Positions 7,860 to 15,662 of a stretch of DNA of 17,883 nt are shown in pieces (positions within the stretch are counted from its first letter, which is position 1; every line of letters starts with the position of its first letter). The position numbers and the translations under genes were made by a program. The notes under the pieces were generated by a model. It made no database searches. It was given only the letters and a program-made list of their open reading frames with translations, and was not told the origin of the DNA. The DNA comes from JAWXCM01 sp034408745 (lineage in GTDB: Bacteria > Acidobacteriota > Terriglobia > Bryobacterales > Bryobacteraceae). Location of the stretch: the NCBI GenBank assembly GCA_034408745.1, contig JAWXCM010000369.1, positions 1 to 17,883 of the forward strand. Direction: 5' to 3'.

Positions 7860-8156
7860 ACGTGGCCCGGATCGTGGACCGGCAGCGGCGGCAATTCGGT
7901 ACCGCGCGTCGCGGTCCGAAGACGACCACTGCCACGTGATTCACCTCCGGTCCGTTGATGCCGCGATCGAGAGACACGAGGGAATTGTCCAGTCTTCAAG
8001 GTAGCGGGAGTGATCAGCAGCACTGAACCCGTACTGTAATCGCATTGAGGCAGACTCGCACGGGGCTGGCTTCGTCGCTTTCTTCGACGGCCCTGCTTAT
8101 AACAGCGGATTCTCGATCCTGCGACCGAGATGGCTCGTAACGGCCCGGGTTATCGA

Positions 8157-8183
8157 TCGGCGTCTTGGAATCCCGGACGCCGA
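8157..8183. other. Hairpin-forming inverted repeat in the IclR upstream region
   Basis: TCGGCGTC (8157-8164) and GACGCCGA (8176-8183) are perfect 8-bp arms around an 11-base loop. No T-run follows on either strand, so a terminator is doubtful. It could be a protein-binding site or a structured leader if transcription from the left reads through. The repeat is visible; the function is unknown. Confidence 0.4.
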
Positions 8184-8223
8184 AAGGGTACCAGGCTGTC
8201 CTGTGCGACGCCGCTCGAATTCT

Positions 8224-8240
8224 GTTCAGTTATGCTGAAC
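8224..8240. promoter_or_regulatory. Putative IclR-type operator, GTTCAG-N5-CTGAAC
   Basis: There is a perfect 6-bp inverted repeat with a 5-base spacer (TTATG), 17 bp in all, immediately upstream of the weak -35-like TTGCAC of the IclR-led operon. Size and position fit a dimer of an IclR-family regulator binding at its own promoter. The link to the regulator is inferred from proximity. I found no second copy at the other gene junctions. Confidence 0.45.
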
Positions 8241-8246
8241 CACCTA

Positions 8247-8274
8247 TTGCACTTTTTCCGGCTTTCGATATCCT
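8247..8274 (+). promoter_or_regulatory. Weak candidate promoter for the rightward operon
   Basis: TTGCAC (8247-8252), a 16-bp spacer and TATCCT (8269-8274, 4 of 6 to TATAAT) would start transcription near 8281. That leaves a leader of about 36 bases to the preferred GTG at 8317. The match is poor, as expected for a promoter needing an activator, but chance is possible. Confidence 0.25.
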
Positions 8275-8301
8275 CGTTATGTGCCGTTCGCAACAGTTGA
8301 C

Positions 8302-8307
8302 AAGAGG
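8302..8307 (+). promoter_or_regulatory. Ribosome binding site supporting the GTG 8317 start of the IclR regulator
   Basis: AAGAGG lies nine bases before GTG 8317. The alternative in-frame GTG at 8281 has no Shine-Dalgarno-like sequence upstream, so the shorter protein is preferred. Confidence 0.5.
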
Positions 8308-8316
8308 TCAGACGTA

Positions 8317-9111
8317 GTGACCGCCAAGCGCCTCAGTCGCTCGCCAGTCCCATACCAGGTCGCCTCGGTGAGCAAGGCTATCGAACTGCTAGTATGCTTC
8401 TCAATCGACACGCCCGCCTGGTCGCTGTCGGATCTCGCGCGCAGTGTATGTTTGCCAAAGAGTACCGCCCACAACCTTCTTCGCACGCTGCAGCAATTCG
8501 ACCTCGTCCGCCAGGAGCCGGAAACACGACGCTATCGTGTCGGCCCGCGGGCCCTTGAGCTGGGGCTGCTCTTTGCGAAGCGCTCCGGAGTGTTAGCTCA
8601 GTCTCGTCCCGTTTTGCGGAGGCTGGTGGAGGCTACGGGCGAGACCTGCAAACTCGGCATCCTCTCCAATGACCAGGTGGTAATTGTCGCGGCACTGGAA
8701 TCGGCCTTCCAGTTACACACCCGCGGCGACGTCGGCACGCGATGGGACTTGCACTCCACCAGCCTTGGTAAGGCCATTCTGGCTGCATTGACCGACGCGG
8801 AGGCTCGCGAGATCCTGAAGCGCACCGGAATGCGTGGGCACACGAAGCACACGGTTCGCACGTGGGCGGCGATGCAGGAAGAGCTGCAAGCGGTTCGAGA
8901 ACGAGGCTATGCGCTTGACCTCGAAGAGAACGAACCCGGAGTGCGGTGCATCGCAGCGGCAGTCACCGACCCGTTGCGGGGCTCCGTTGCAGCCGTCAGC
9001 ATTTCAGGTCCGAAGGTCAGGCTCAGCGATGAGCGGATGCAGGAGATTGCGCGAGAGGCAATGGCTGCTGCGCGGACCATTTCTACGCTCGCCGAGGTGG
9101 AGGACCAATGA
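8317..9111 (+). CDS. IclR-family transcriptional regulator
   Basis: This 264-residue regulator (276 if GTG 8281 is used) has a winged helix-turn-helix in the first third: SVSKAIELLVCF, then SLSDLARSVCLPKSTAHNLL with the family's P-K-S-T recognition segment, then a wing with ETRRYRVG. The C-terminal two thirds match the IclR effector domain (ETCKLGIL, LHSTSLGKAILAAL, GYALDLEENEPGVRCIAAAV). Family members sense small acids or sugar acids and act as repressors or activators. It is the first gene of the rightward operon and overlaps the next aldolase by ATGA, so regulator and pathway are made together. That suggests autoregulation through the palindrome at 8224-8240 (inference). Confidence 0.92.
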   Translation: MTAKRLSRSPVPYQVASVSKAIELLVCFSIDTPAWSLSDLARSVCLPKSTAHNLLRTLQQFDLVRQEPETRRYRVGPRALELGLLFAKRSGVLAQSRPVLRRLVEATGETCKLGILSNDQVVIVAALESAFQLHTRGDVGTRWDLHSTSLGKAILAALTDAEAREILKRTGMRGHTKHTVRTWAAMQEELQAVRERGYALDLEENEPGVRCIAAAVTDPLRGSVAAVSISGPKVRLSDERMQEIAREAMAAARTISTLAEVEDQ

Positions 9112-10022
9112 GTGTCGCCCAAATCAACGGAATCATACCGCCTGTCGTCACACCCTTCCGCGCCGACGGATCCATCGATGAGGACTTACACCGTCGCGAG
9201 GTCCGATATATGGTCGAGGCCGCAGGCGTCCACGGCCTGGCAGTGTGTGGAAGTACGGGCGAAGGACACACGCTTACTACCGAGGAGTGCTGCCAAATCG
9301 TGGGCTGGACCATCGAAGAAACTCGGGGTCGCATCCCGGTTATTGCCGGTGTCATCGCCAACAGCACCGACGCGGCTGTGGAGCGCGCCAAAGCGCTCGC
9401 CCATCTCCGGCCAGTGGCCATACAGGTAACCCCGGTTCACTATGTGTTTCGCCCCGATGACGAAGCCATGGTGCGGCACTTCGGCGAAATCGCCCAACGG
9501 AGCGGACTCCCGGTAATTATCTACAACGTGGTGCCCTGGTCGTACCTTTCCGCGCCACTGCTGGCTCGCATTCTCCGTGACGTCGATGGCGTTATTGGCG
9601 TGAAGCAAAGTGCAAGCGACATGAAGGCACTGGCCGATCTGCTCCTGTTGGTGGGAGAAGCGGGCATCGAGGACCGGGTGCGCATCATCTCGGCCGTCGA
9701 TGCACTGCTCTACCCTTCCTTCATGTTGGGAGCGCACGGTGCGATCGCTGCCATTCTCGCAGCCGTACCCGAATGGTGCGTGGCGATCTGGAACGCTGCA
9801 CAGCAAGGCGACCACCAGCGCGCGCTGACTTTGCACCGGCAACTCCTGACACTTTGGAATGCGCTCGAGGCTCCAAACCTGCCGGCCAATGTTCGGGTAG
9901 CCATGCAGGCACAGAATCGGGATGGAGGGCTTCCCAGGCCGCCCATGTCCGTTAGCTCTCCGTCCCAGGTCTCGCGAATTCGATCGGCCTTGTCCTCAAT
10001 CGAACACGCCGTAATAGTCTGA
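9108..10022 (+). CDS. DHDPS/NAL-superfamily class I aldolase (pyruvate-dependent), module 2
   Basis: This is a 304-residue cytoplasmic TIM-barrel enzyme and a paralogue of 5779-6705. Its active-site elements are GSTGE (48-52), Tyr139 in PVIIYNVV and Schiff-base Lys166 in GVKQSASD. It shares the unusual VVPWSYLS loop after the Tyr with the module 1 enzyme, while much of the surface differs. ATG 9108 overlaps the IclR stop as ATGA. A receptor gene follows after 53 bp. It is probably an aldolase or dehydratase for a 2-keto-3-deoxy sugar acid related to, but not identical with, the module 1 substrate. The exact reaction cannot be fixed from motifs alone. Confidence 0.88.
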   Translation: MSVAQINGIIPPVVTPFRADGSIDEDLHRREVRYMVEAAGVHGLAVCGSTGEGHTLTTEECCQIVGWTIEETRGRIPVIAGVIANSTDAAVERAKALAHLRPVAIQVTPVHYVFRPDDEAMVRHFGEIAQRSGLPVIIYNVVPWSYLSAPLLARILRDVDGVIGVKQSASDMKALADLLLLVGEAGIEDRVRIISAVDALLYPSFMLGAHGAIAAILAAVPEWCVAIWNAAQQGDHQRALTLHRQLLTLWNALEAPNLPANVRVAMQAQNRDGGLPRPPMSVSSPSQVSRIRSALSSIEHAVIV

Positions 10023-10036
10023 GCCGCCTCGGCGGC
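10023..10036 (+). other. Short GC hairpin directly after the aldolase stop codon
   Basis: GCCGC-CTCG-GCGGC forms a perfect 5-bp stem with a 4-base loop starting right after TGA 10020-10022. No T-run follows. It mirrors the hairpin at 4590-4610 in front of the paralogous receptor gene and may be a processing or stability element. The role is inferred. Confidence 0.35.
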
Positions 10037-10075
10037 CAGTTCAGCACAACCGTCACTCCAGGAGGAGGATTCGCT

Positions 10076-13000
10076 ATGTATGCTCTCCGAGTTATAGTGT
10101 GTCTCGCGCTTGCTATGAGCACCTTGTTCGCGCAGTCGTCAGCCGCCCGCGTCTCGGTTGCGGTTACGGATCCCGGCGGGGCTCTTGCAGCCAGCGCCAC
10201 TGTTACCTTCACCAACACGGCAACGGGCGTCCAGACCAGAGCTCGGACGAGTGCCGAGGGGTTGATTACCGTGCCATCCATTAACCCTGGACCCTATGAA
10301 CTGACCGTGGAAGCGAGCGGATTCAAGCGTTACATCCGCCGGAATCTGATGTTGGAAACAGGCCAGGTGCTGACCCTCGACGTGCGGTTGGAGATTGGCG
10401 CTTTAACCGAATCCATCACCATCTCAGCCGCGACCCCGCTGTTGCAGTCAGAAAGCTCCGCGGTGAACACGCTGGTCGAAAATGCGATGATTCGCAACAT
10501 GCCGCTCGCCAGCCGGCGGATCGGCAGCCTGATTCGCCTGATGGGCAACGTCACATTCGGCAGCGAGGCCTCCTGGGAGGGAATCGCGAACTTCTCGATC
10601 GCCGGCGGCCGCGCACGCCAGCAAATCTGGCAACTCGACGGCGGCAACCTGCAGGGGGTCATGCTGGTTACAGGCATTGTCAGCGTGGCTCCTCCGGTTG
10701 AAGCCATGGAAGAGTTTCGCATTCAGGCGAACGGGTATCCCGCGGAGTTCGGCCGCAGCACCGGTGGCTTCATTTCCATGACCACAAAGTCGGGCACCAA
10801 CCAGTTCCACGGTTCCCTGTATGAGTTCCTGCGCAACGATGCTTTCGACGCACGGAATTTTTTCTCTGCCACAAAGGCGCCCATTCGCTATAACGTCTTC
10901 GGTGGAACTGTCGGCGGCCCCATTCGGCGCGACCGTACGTTCTTCTTCTTTTCCTACGAGGGAACTCGACGCCGCGATGGCGTAACGAGGATCTTGAACG
11001 TTCCTGCCCAGGCCGAAGTGATGGGTGACTTCTCGGCTTCACCGGGCGCTGTGATCGATCCGCTGACCCGTTTGCCTTTCCCAGGCAACCGGATACCGGC
11101 CGGCCGGCTGGATCCGGTGGGCGCCGCGCTTGCCAGGCTTTATCCGGCTCCCAATGTAGCTGGCGCACCCAGCGGAAATCGTAATTTCCTTCAGAACGCG
11201 GTTAATAAGACCACCGGCGACAGCTACATCGTCAAGGCCGACCATGTCCTTTCGCAACGCGATCGAATCTCGGGTCGCTATTTAAAGTTTCGCAGCCCGG
11301 TGGAAGCGGGCCGCGTTTATCCCAACCCTGCGGCCGATACTGTAGGCGACCAGTTGTCCGATCAGTTCCACGTTACCGGCAACTGGATACGGAACGTTAC
11401 GGCGACGGTATTCAACGAACTCCGTTACAGCTACAACCGCAGGACAAACGAAGATCCGTCTCTGGCGCCAGGCACGATCGCCGCTGACGTAGGACTGCGC
11501 GGAGTCGCGCAGGACGGCACTCCCAATATCAACGTGACAGGCTACTCGGCTATCGGGCGCGGCGGTCAATTTCGGTTGGCCGGACCAGGCTTCCAGCATC
11601 AGATTATTGACTCCGTCAGCTGGATTCGGGGCAAGCACCAAATGAAGGCAGGCGGTGAGTGGCGTTCGTCAGAACTGGCGGATCTCTGGGGAGACACCCG
11701 GTCCGGCACCTTTTCATTCAACGAAGTGGCCACCGGACGCGGCTTCGGCCTGGCCGCTTTACTGCTTGGATGGACCAATACGGCAGCAGTCACCACGGGC
11801 TTCACCAATACACGCATGAATTACTTCGCCGGCTACATTCAGGATGACTGGAGGGTGTTCAACCGGCTTACCCTCAATCTCGGTCTGCGCTGGGACATGG
11901 ATACCCCTCGCACCGAACGCGACAACCATCAAACCGGTTTCGATTCCACGAAAATCAATCCAGTTTCCGGCACCCCCGGCGTGATCACCTATGCCGGCCA
12001 GGATGGCGTCCCGGTTCACGCTCATAGTTTCGACAAGAACAATTTCGGCCCGCGCTTCGGCTTTGCCTGGCGGCCAGTTGGAGACCGGCTCGTTCTGCGT
12101 GGCGGCTATGGCCTTATGTACGGTCCGATCTACGACGATTCCATCAGCAGGGCAAATGTCGTTGGCTATGGTGATACCCGCCAGTTTCAGTCCTCCGATA
12201 ACGGCCTGACACCTGCCCTGCTTCTGCGCGACGGAGTGCCTTCGCCACCCACGGATCCATTAGGCCCTGGATTCGGTGCGGTGCCTGCTGGTGCAGCTCC
12301 GCGCATCAGTCCCGATTTCTACGACCAAAACCAGAAGGCTACATATGCCCACCACATCAATTTCAGCGTGCAGCAGCAATTCCTCGGTTCGCTCCTGCTG
12401 GAAGCGTCCTACACGTCCAACCTGGCTCACAAGGTAAGTGGCCGCGCCACCAATGTGAACGAAATCCGGCCCGAGCGTCGAGGCCAGGTGCAAAGCCAGG
12501 CGCTGCGTCCGTTCCCCCAATATGCCAATGTCATCTGGCGCGCCACCAACTGGGGCAACTCCTCTTACCACGGCTTCAACATGAAGGTGGAGAAGCGATT
12601 CTCGCAAGGTTTGAATTTGCTCAGTAATTACACATGGTCAAAGTTCATCGACGACGTTCAGTCAGCGGCTGACGCAGCCGGGATCGGCATGCAGAGCTAC
12701 CACGCGCGACACCTGGACAAATCGCTCAGCGGCAATGATATCCGCCACCGGTGGGTTTCCAGTGGTGTGTATGAGTTGCCCGTCGGACGGGGTAAGCCGC
12801 TGAACGTCCAGAATCGTGCACTGGACCTGGTTGCCGGCGGTTGGAGCCTGGGCATCATCGCGGAGTTGCGCACCGGATTGCCCTTTGGCGTTGTCGAGCA
12901 GACCAACCGCCTGAACGCGTTCTCGGCCTCCCAGCGCCCGGATCTCGTCGGCGACTGGCGTTTGCCCTCCGGGCGCTCCCGCGCCGAGTCGATCAGTCAA

Positions 13001-13285
13001 TGGTTCAACCCCGACGCGTTCGTTTTCGCGGGCAACGGCGTGCTCGGCAACGCCGGACGCAACATCGGCACCGGCCCGAACTCCATCAGCTTCGACACGT
13101 CTCTCCTGAAAGACTTCCACTTCACTGAGACACGGCTGCTGCAGCTTCGCGGTGAGTTCTTTAACGTGCTGAACCGGCCCAACCTGGGTATGCCGAATAC
13201 TGCCCGCGGTGCGGCCGCCTTCGGCAGCATCAGCAGTGCAAGTGCCGGACGGCAGATCCAGATCGGCCTCCGGGTTGTGTTCTAG
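10076..13285 (+). CDS. TonB-dependent receptor, Oar-like, with carboxypeptidase-regulatory-like N-terminal domain (module 2)
   Basis: This is a 1069-residue outer-membrane receptor. It has a Sec signal at residues 1-20 (MYALRVIVCLALAMSTLFAQ) and a carboxypeptidase-regulatory-like domain at about 24-100. The plug runs through about 240 (NMPLASRR, ANGYPAEFGR, MTTKSGTNQFHG). A long beta-barrel ends in RQIQIGLRVVF with a terminal Phe. The start is fixed by AGGAGGAGG (10060-10068) seven bases before the ATG. It is collinear with the receptor at 1321-4554, with long near-identical blocks such as FFFSYEGTRRRDG and SGTNQFHG. Barrel-loop segments differ, as expected if the two receptors take related but distinct ligands. 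The sialidase-like gene begins 13 bp downstream. Confidence 0.94.
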   Translation: MYALRVIVCLALAMSTLFAQSSAARVSVAVTDPGGALAASATVTFTNTATGVQTRARTSAEGLITVPSINPGPYELTVEASGFKRYIRRNLMLETGQVLTLDVRLEIGALTESITISAATPLLQSESSAVNTLVENAMIRNMPLASRRIGSLIRLMGNVTFGSEASWEGIANFSIAGGRARQQIWQLDGGNLQGVMLVTGIVSVAPPVEAMEEFRIQANGYPAEFGRSTGGFISMTTKSGTNQFHGSLYEFLRNDAFDARNFFSATKAPIRYNVFGGTVGGPIRRDRTFFFFSYEGTRRRDGVTRILNVPAQAEVMGDFSASPGAVIDPLTRLPFPGNRIPAGRLDPVGAALARLYPAPNVAGAPSGNRNFLQNAVNKTTGDSYIVKADHVLSQRDRISGRYLKFRSPVEAGRVYPNPAADTVGDQLSDQFHVTGNWIRNVTATVFNELRYSYNRRTNEDPSLAPGTIAADVGLRGVAQDGTPNINVTGYSAIGRGGQFRLAGPGFQHQIIDSVSWIRGKHQMKAGGEWRSSELADLWGDTRSGTFSFNEVATGRGFGLAALLLGWTNTAAVTTGFTNTRMNYFAGYIQDDWRVFNRLTLNLGLRWDMDTPRTERDNHQTGFDSTKINPVSGTPGVITYAGQDGVPVHAHSFDKNNFGPRFGFAWRPVGDRLVLRGGYGLMYGPIYDDSISRANVVGYGDTRQFQSSDNGLTPALLLRDGVPSPPTDPLGPGFGAVPAGAAPRISPDFYDQNQKATYAHHINFSVQQQFLGSLLLEASYTSNLAHKVSGRATNVNEIRPERRGQVQSQALRPFPQYANVIWRATNWGNSSYHGFNMKVEKRFSQGLNLLSNYTWSKFIDDVQSAADAAGIGMQSYHARHLDKSLSGNDIRHRWVSSGVYELPVGRGKPLNVQNRALDLVAGGWSLGIIAELRTGLPFGVVEQTNRLNAFSASQRPDLVGDWRLPSGRSRAESISQWFNPDAFVFAGNGVLGNAGRNIGTGPNSISFDTSLLKDFHFTETRLLQLRGEFFNVLNRPNLGMPNTARGAAAFGSISSASAGRQIQIGLRVVF

Positions 13286-13298
13286 GAAGCGAGGCACT

Positions 13299-14378
13299 AT
13301 GATCCTGCGACGCTCACTTCTCCTGTCTCTTCCGGCTCTGGGCTCCGCGGCGTCGAACCCTGCTTCTGACGCCGCGGAGGACCGGACCACGCTCATTTTC
13401 GAGGGAAGCACTCCAAATAAACTCTGCTGCGACACGACACTGCGCGAAATGCCGGACGGCTCCTGGGTAATGGCGATGCTCGGCGGCGGCGACACCGAGC
13501 CCCGCCCAGCCAACGACCTGTTCCTCTCAAGAAGCGTGGATCAGGGGCGGACCTGGTCAGCCATGAGTCGGATCAACCTTGGCATTAAGGAGAAGTATCC
13601 CACTCGTGCACTGGTTCCATCCGAGTTGATGGTGTATCGTGGCGAATGCCGGCTGTTCTTTGCGAATCACGACGGCCGCTTCAGCGACTGGAGCACCTGG
13701 TTCGTCAACAGCACAGACTCCTGTCGCACATGGAGCCCGCCACAACCGGTTCCCGCGCCAATCCACCGCAGCACATTCGTCCGCAATGCGATTGTCCGCG
13801 GCAACGGCGAACTCATCATCCCATATCAGCACTACGTGAGTCCCGACGGGCCCAGGAACCCGCGCAATGGCGTCATGATCTCCAAAGACCGGGGCCGCAA
13901 TTTCGAACTCCATGGCGACCTCCGCATTACCGATGACGATGACTACAGAGGCTTCGCCGAGAATGCAATCGTCGAACTCCGCGGCAACCGCGTCGTCATG
14001 CTGATCCGTGCCGATAAGCTGGGCGGTGTCCTCTTCCGCTCCGACTCACACGACGGCGGCCGCACCTGGACTAAGCCTGCGCCAACCGATATCCCCAACC
14101 CGGGCAGCAAGGTGACGCTGTACTCCCTTGGCGGCGACAATGTCGCTCTCCTTCACAATCCCAATCCGAAGGTGCGCAATCCACTCTCTTTGTGGGTATC
14201 CTTCGACGGCCTCCGAACCTGGCCGTATCGGCGCGATCTGGCCACGACACCCGGGCGCCTCAACTACCCGGATGGCTTCGTCAGCCGGGACAGGAAGTAC
14301 CTGCATTTCGCCTACGACGAAAACCGCTATCGGGCCGTATATCACTGCGCAAGGCTGCCCAGCACCCGGTCCCGATGA
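13299..14378 (+). CDS. Exported sialidase-superfamily (BNR/Asp-box) beta-propeller, module 2
   Basis: This 359-residue paralogue of 4601-5782 has an N-terminus MILRRSLLLSLPALGSAAS, a signal peptide with an Arg pair that could be Tat or Sec. The Asp-boxes are SVDQGRTW (79-86), STDSCRTW (138-145, with Cys in place of the usual Gly), SKDRGRNF (195-202), SHDGGRTW (250-257) and a degenerate SFDGLRTW (301-308). Shared blocks with the paralogue are HRST-VRN, NPRNGV, NPGSK, LLHNP-PK-RNPLSLWVSFDG and YPDGFVS-DR-YLHFAYDE. E221 aligns with E244 of the paralogue. No FRIP motif is seen, so sialidase activity is not assured. ATG 13299 is preferred over the upstream frame, which overlaps the receptor gene. 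The upstream bases GGAAGCGAGG give a ribosome site. The gene ends in an ATGA overlap with the MFS gene. Confidence 0.85.
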   Translation: MILRRSLLLSLPALGSAASNPASDAAEDRTTLIFEGSTPNKLCCDTTLREMPDGSWVMAMLGGGDTEPRPANDLFLSRSVDQGRTWSAMSRINLGIKEKYPTRALVPSELMVYRGECRLFFANHDGRFSDWSTWFVNSTDSCRTWSPPQPVPAPIHRSTFVRNAIVRGNGELIIPYQHYVSPDGPRNPRNGVMISKDRGRNFELHGDLRITDDDDYRGFAENAIVELRGNRVVMLIRADKLGGVLFRSDSHDGGRTWTKPAPTDIPNPGSKVTLYSLGGDNVALLHNPNPKVRNPLSLWVSFDGLRTWPYRRDLATTPGRLNYPDGFVSRDRKYLHFAYDENRYRAVYHCARLPSTRSR

Positions 14379-15634
14379 CATCAGGCATCATGCGTACGAA
14401 ACCGACGCCGCTCACCGGCCAGTCAAACGACCTCCGGCGGCGAGTCATCTTCTTCGCGATGACACTCTCCCTGGTCACCTACATTGACCGCGTGGCAATG
14501 TCGCAGGCGGCCCCCTTTGTCGCTCGAGACTTTTCTCTCACTCGCATCCAGGTCGGGTGGATCTTCAGCGCCTTCGCGCTTGCCTACGCCCTCTTCGAAA
14601 TCCCTGGCGGTTGGATGGGCGATCGTTTCGGTCCACGCCCAGTCCTGTTGCGAATCGTCACATGGTGGTCATTCTTCACCGCCGCCACAGGTTGGGCATG
14701 GAACTACCCCTCACTTCTGGCCACTCGATTCCTCTTCGGCGCGGGTGAGGCGGGCTGTTACCCGACCATTGCCAGGCTCTTTCAGTCCTGGCTGGCCCCC
14801 GACGAACGTGCTCGCGCCCAGGGGTATATGTGGCTCTCCTCGCGTTGGGCCGGCGCCTTCACGCCCTTGCTTGTGCTCTGGCTCATCAACCTGGTTTCGT
14901 GGCGGTTTGCCTTCCAGGTCTTCGGCTTGCTCGGCATCGTATGGGTAGTGGCATTCTGGCTCGGCTATAAGCCCACGGGCCAGCCCTCCTCCGGAGCGCC
15001 GGCCTCCTCACATCGTGTTTCCTGGAGCGTGTTCCGCGCTCCCACTGCGCTGTTGCTGTTCGCCCAGTATTTTGCCGTTTCCTGGGGGTGGTCGTTTTAT
15101 ATCACCTGGCTGCCCACCTACGTGCTGGAAGGCAGGGGGGCGGATCAGTCGGTCGCTTCGCTGCTCAGCACATTGCCCCTCTTCTTCGGTGGCTTCGGCT
15201 GCCTCGCGGGGGGCCTTCTCATTCCGGTGCTCGGGTCCCGGTGGACTCGAGCCCGAGCTCGCGGCGCGCTCGGCGCGGTTGGTTGTTTCGCCGCCGGCGT
15301 GCTGCTTATCGTTTCCCTGTTCGTTGAAGATGCTCGCGTCGCTCTGGTAGTGATTGCACTGGCGAGCTTCTCCAACGATCTCGCCCTCGCTCCCGCATGG
15401 GATGCCTGCATGGACGTCGGCGGGCCCTGGACCGGCAGCCTTTCCGGCGCCATGAACATGACTGGAAACCTGGCCGGCTTCCTGGCGCCCGCAGTGATTG
15501 GATATGCCCTCACCTGGAGCGGCCAGAACTGGACCTGGCCTTTCGTTCTCTCCGCTGTCTTCTACATGCTCGGCTGCCTTGCCTGGGTCAGCATCGGAGC
15601 AAGAGGAAGTCGCGATTTTTTCAATGAACTCTGA
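14375..15634 (+). CDS. MFS transporter, ACS-like, module 2
   Basis: This is a 419-residue inner-membrane carrier with about 12 hydrophobic segments. It has YIDR (36-39) near the N-terminus and motif A GWMGDRFGPR (79-88), followed by RFLFGAGEAGCYPTIARLF, a block typical of the ACS family that imports sugar acids and other organic anions. ATG 14375 overlaps the propeller stop as ATGA. An in-frame ATG at 14390 is the alternative start. The open frame running back to 14192 lies inside the previous gene and is not used. It is not an especially close relative of the MFS protein at 70-1317, unlike the other paired genes, so the two arms may import different products (inference). Confidence 0.88.
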   Translation: MTSGIMRTKPTPLTGQSNDLRRRVIFFAMTLSLVTYIDRVAMSQAAPFVARDFSLTRIQVGWIFSAFALAYALFEIPGGWMGDRFGPRPVLLRIVTWWSFFTAATGWAWNYPSLLATRFLFGAGEAGCYPTIARLFQSWLAPDERARAQGYMWLSSRWAGAFTPLLVLWLINLVSWRFAFQVFGLLGIVWVVAFWLGYKPTGQPSSGAPASSHRVSWSVFRAPTALLLFAQYFAVSWGWSFYITWLPTYVLEGRGADQSVASLLSTLPLFFGGFGCLAGGLLIPVLGSRWTRARARGALGAVGCFAAGVLLIVSLFVEDARVALVVIALASFSNDLALAPAWDACMDVGGPWTGSLSGAMNMTGNLAGFLAPAVIGYALTWSGQNWTWPFVLSAVFYMLGCLAWVSIGARGSRDFFNEL

Positions 15635-15662
15635 CATCACTACTAAAAAGGAACCATCACTC

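Larger units (their letters stand above)
7860..8316. other. Gene-poor intergenic region upstream of the IclR-led operon
   Basis: About 450 bp separate the LacI gene from the preferred IclR start. I find no protein I can recognise. A stretch on the plus strand from about 8015 to 8239 is open but has no ATG or GTG start and no recognisable motif. A minus-strand stretch around 7858-7990 is also open for about 40 codons without a supported start. Either could be chance or the remnant of a lost gene. The region contains an 8-bp-stem hairpin (8157-8183), a perfect short palindrome (8224-8240) and weak promoter-like boxes, listed separately. Confidence 0.5.

Noticed and set aside
8015..8239. A plus-strand open stretch of about 75 codons before the IclR gene
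   Set aside because: It has no ATG or GTG start, no ribosome site and no motif I recognise. Kept only as a possible remnant within the intergenic entry.
8297..8302. A perfect TTGACA as a -35 box
   Set aside because: It is only 15 bases before the preferred IclR start codon, so no -10 box could fit before the gene. Probably chance.
8281..8316. GTG 8281 as the IclR start
   Set aside because: There is no ribosome site upstream and it sits at the predicted transcript start. GTG 8317 has AAGAGG nine bases upstream and gives a normal-length protein. A leaderless start at 8281 cannot be fully excluded.
12662..13513. A 283-codon minus-strand frame
   Set aside because: It spans the receptor/propeller junction antisense to both well-supported genes and has no family features.
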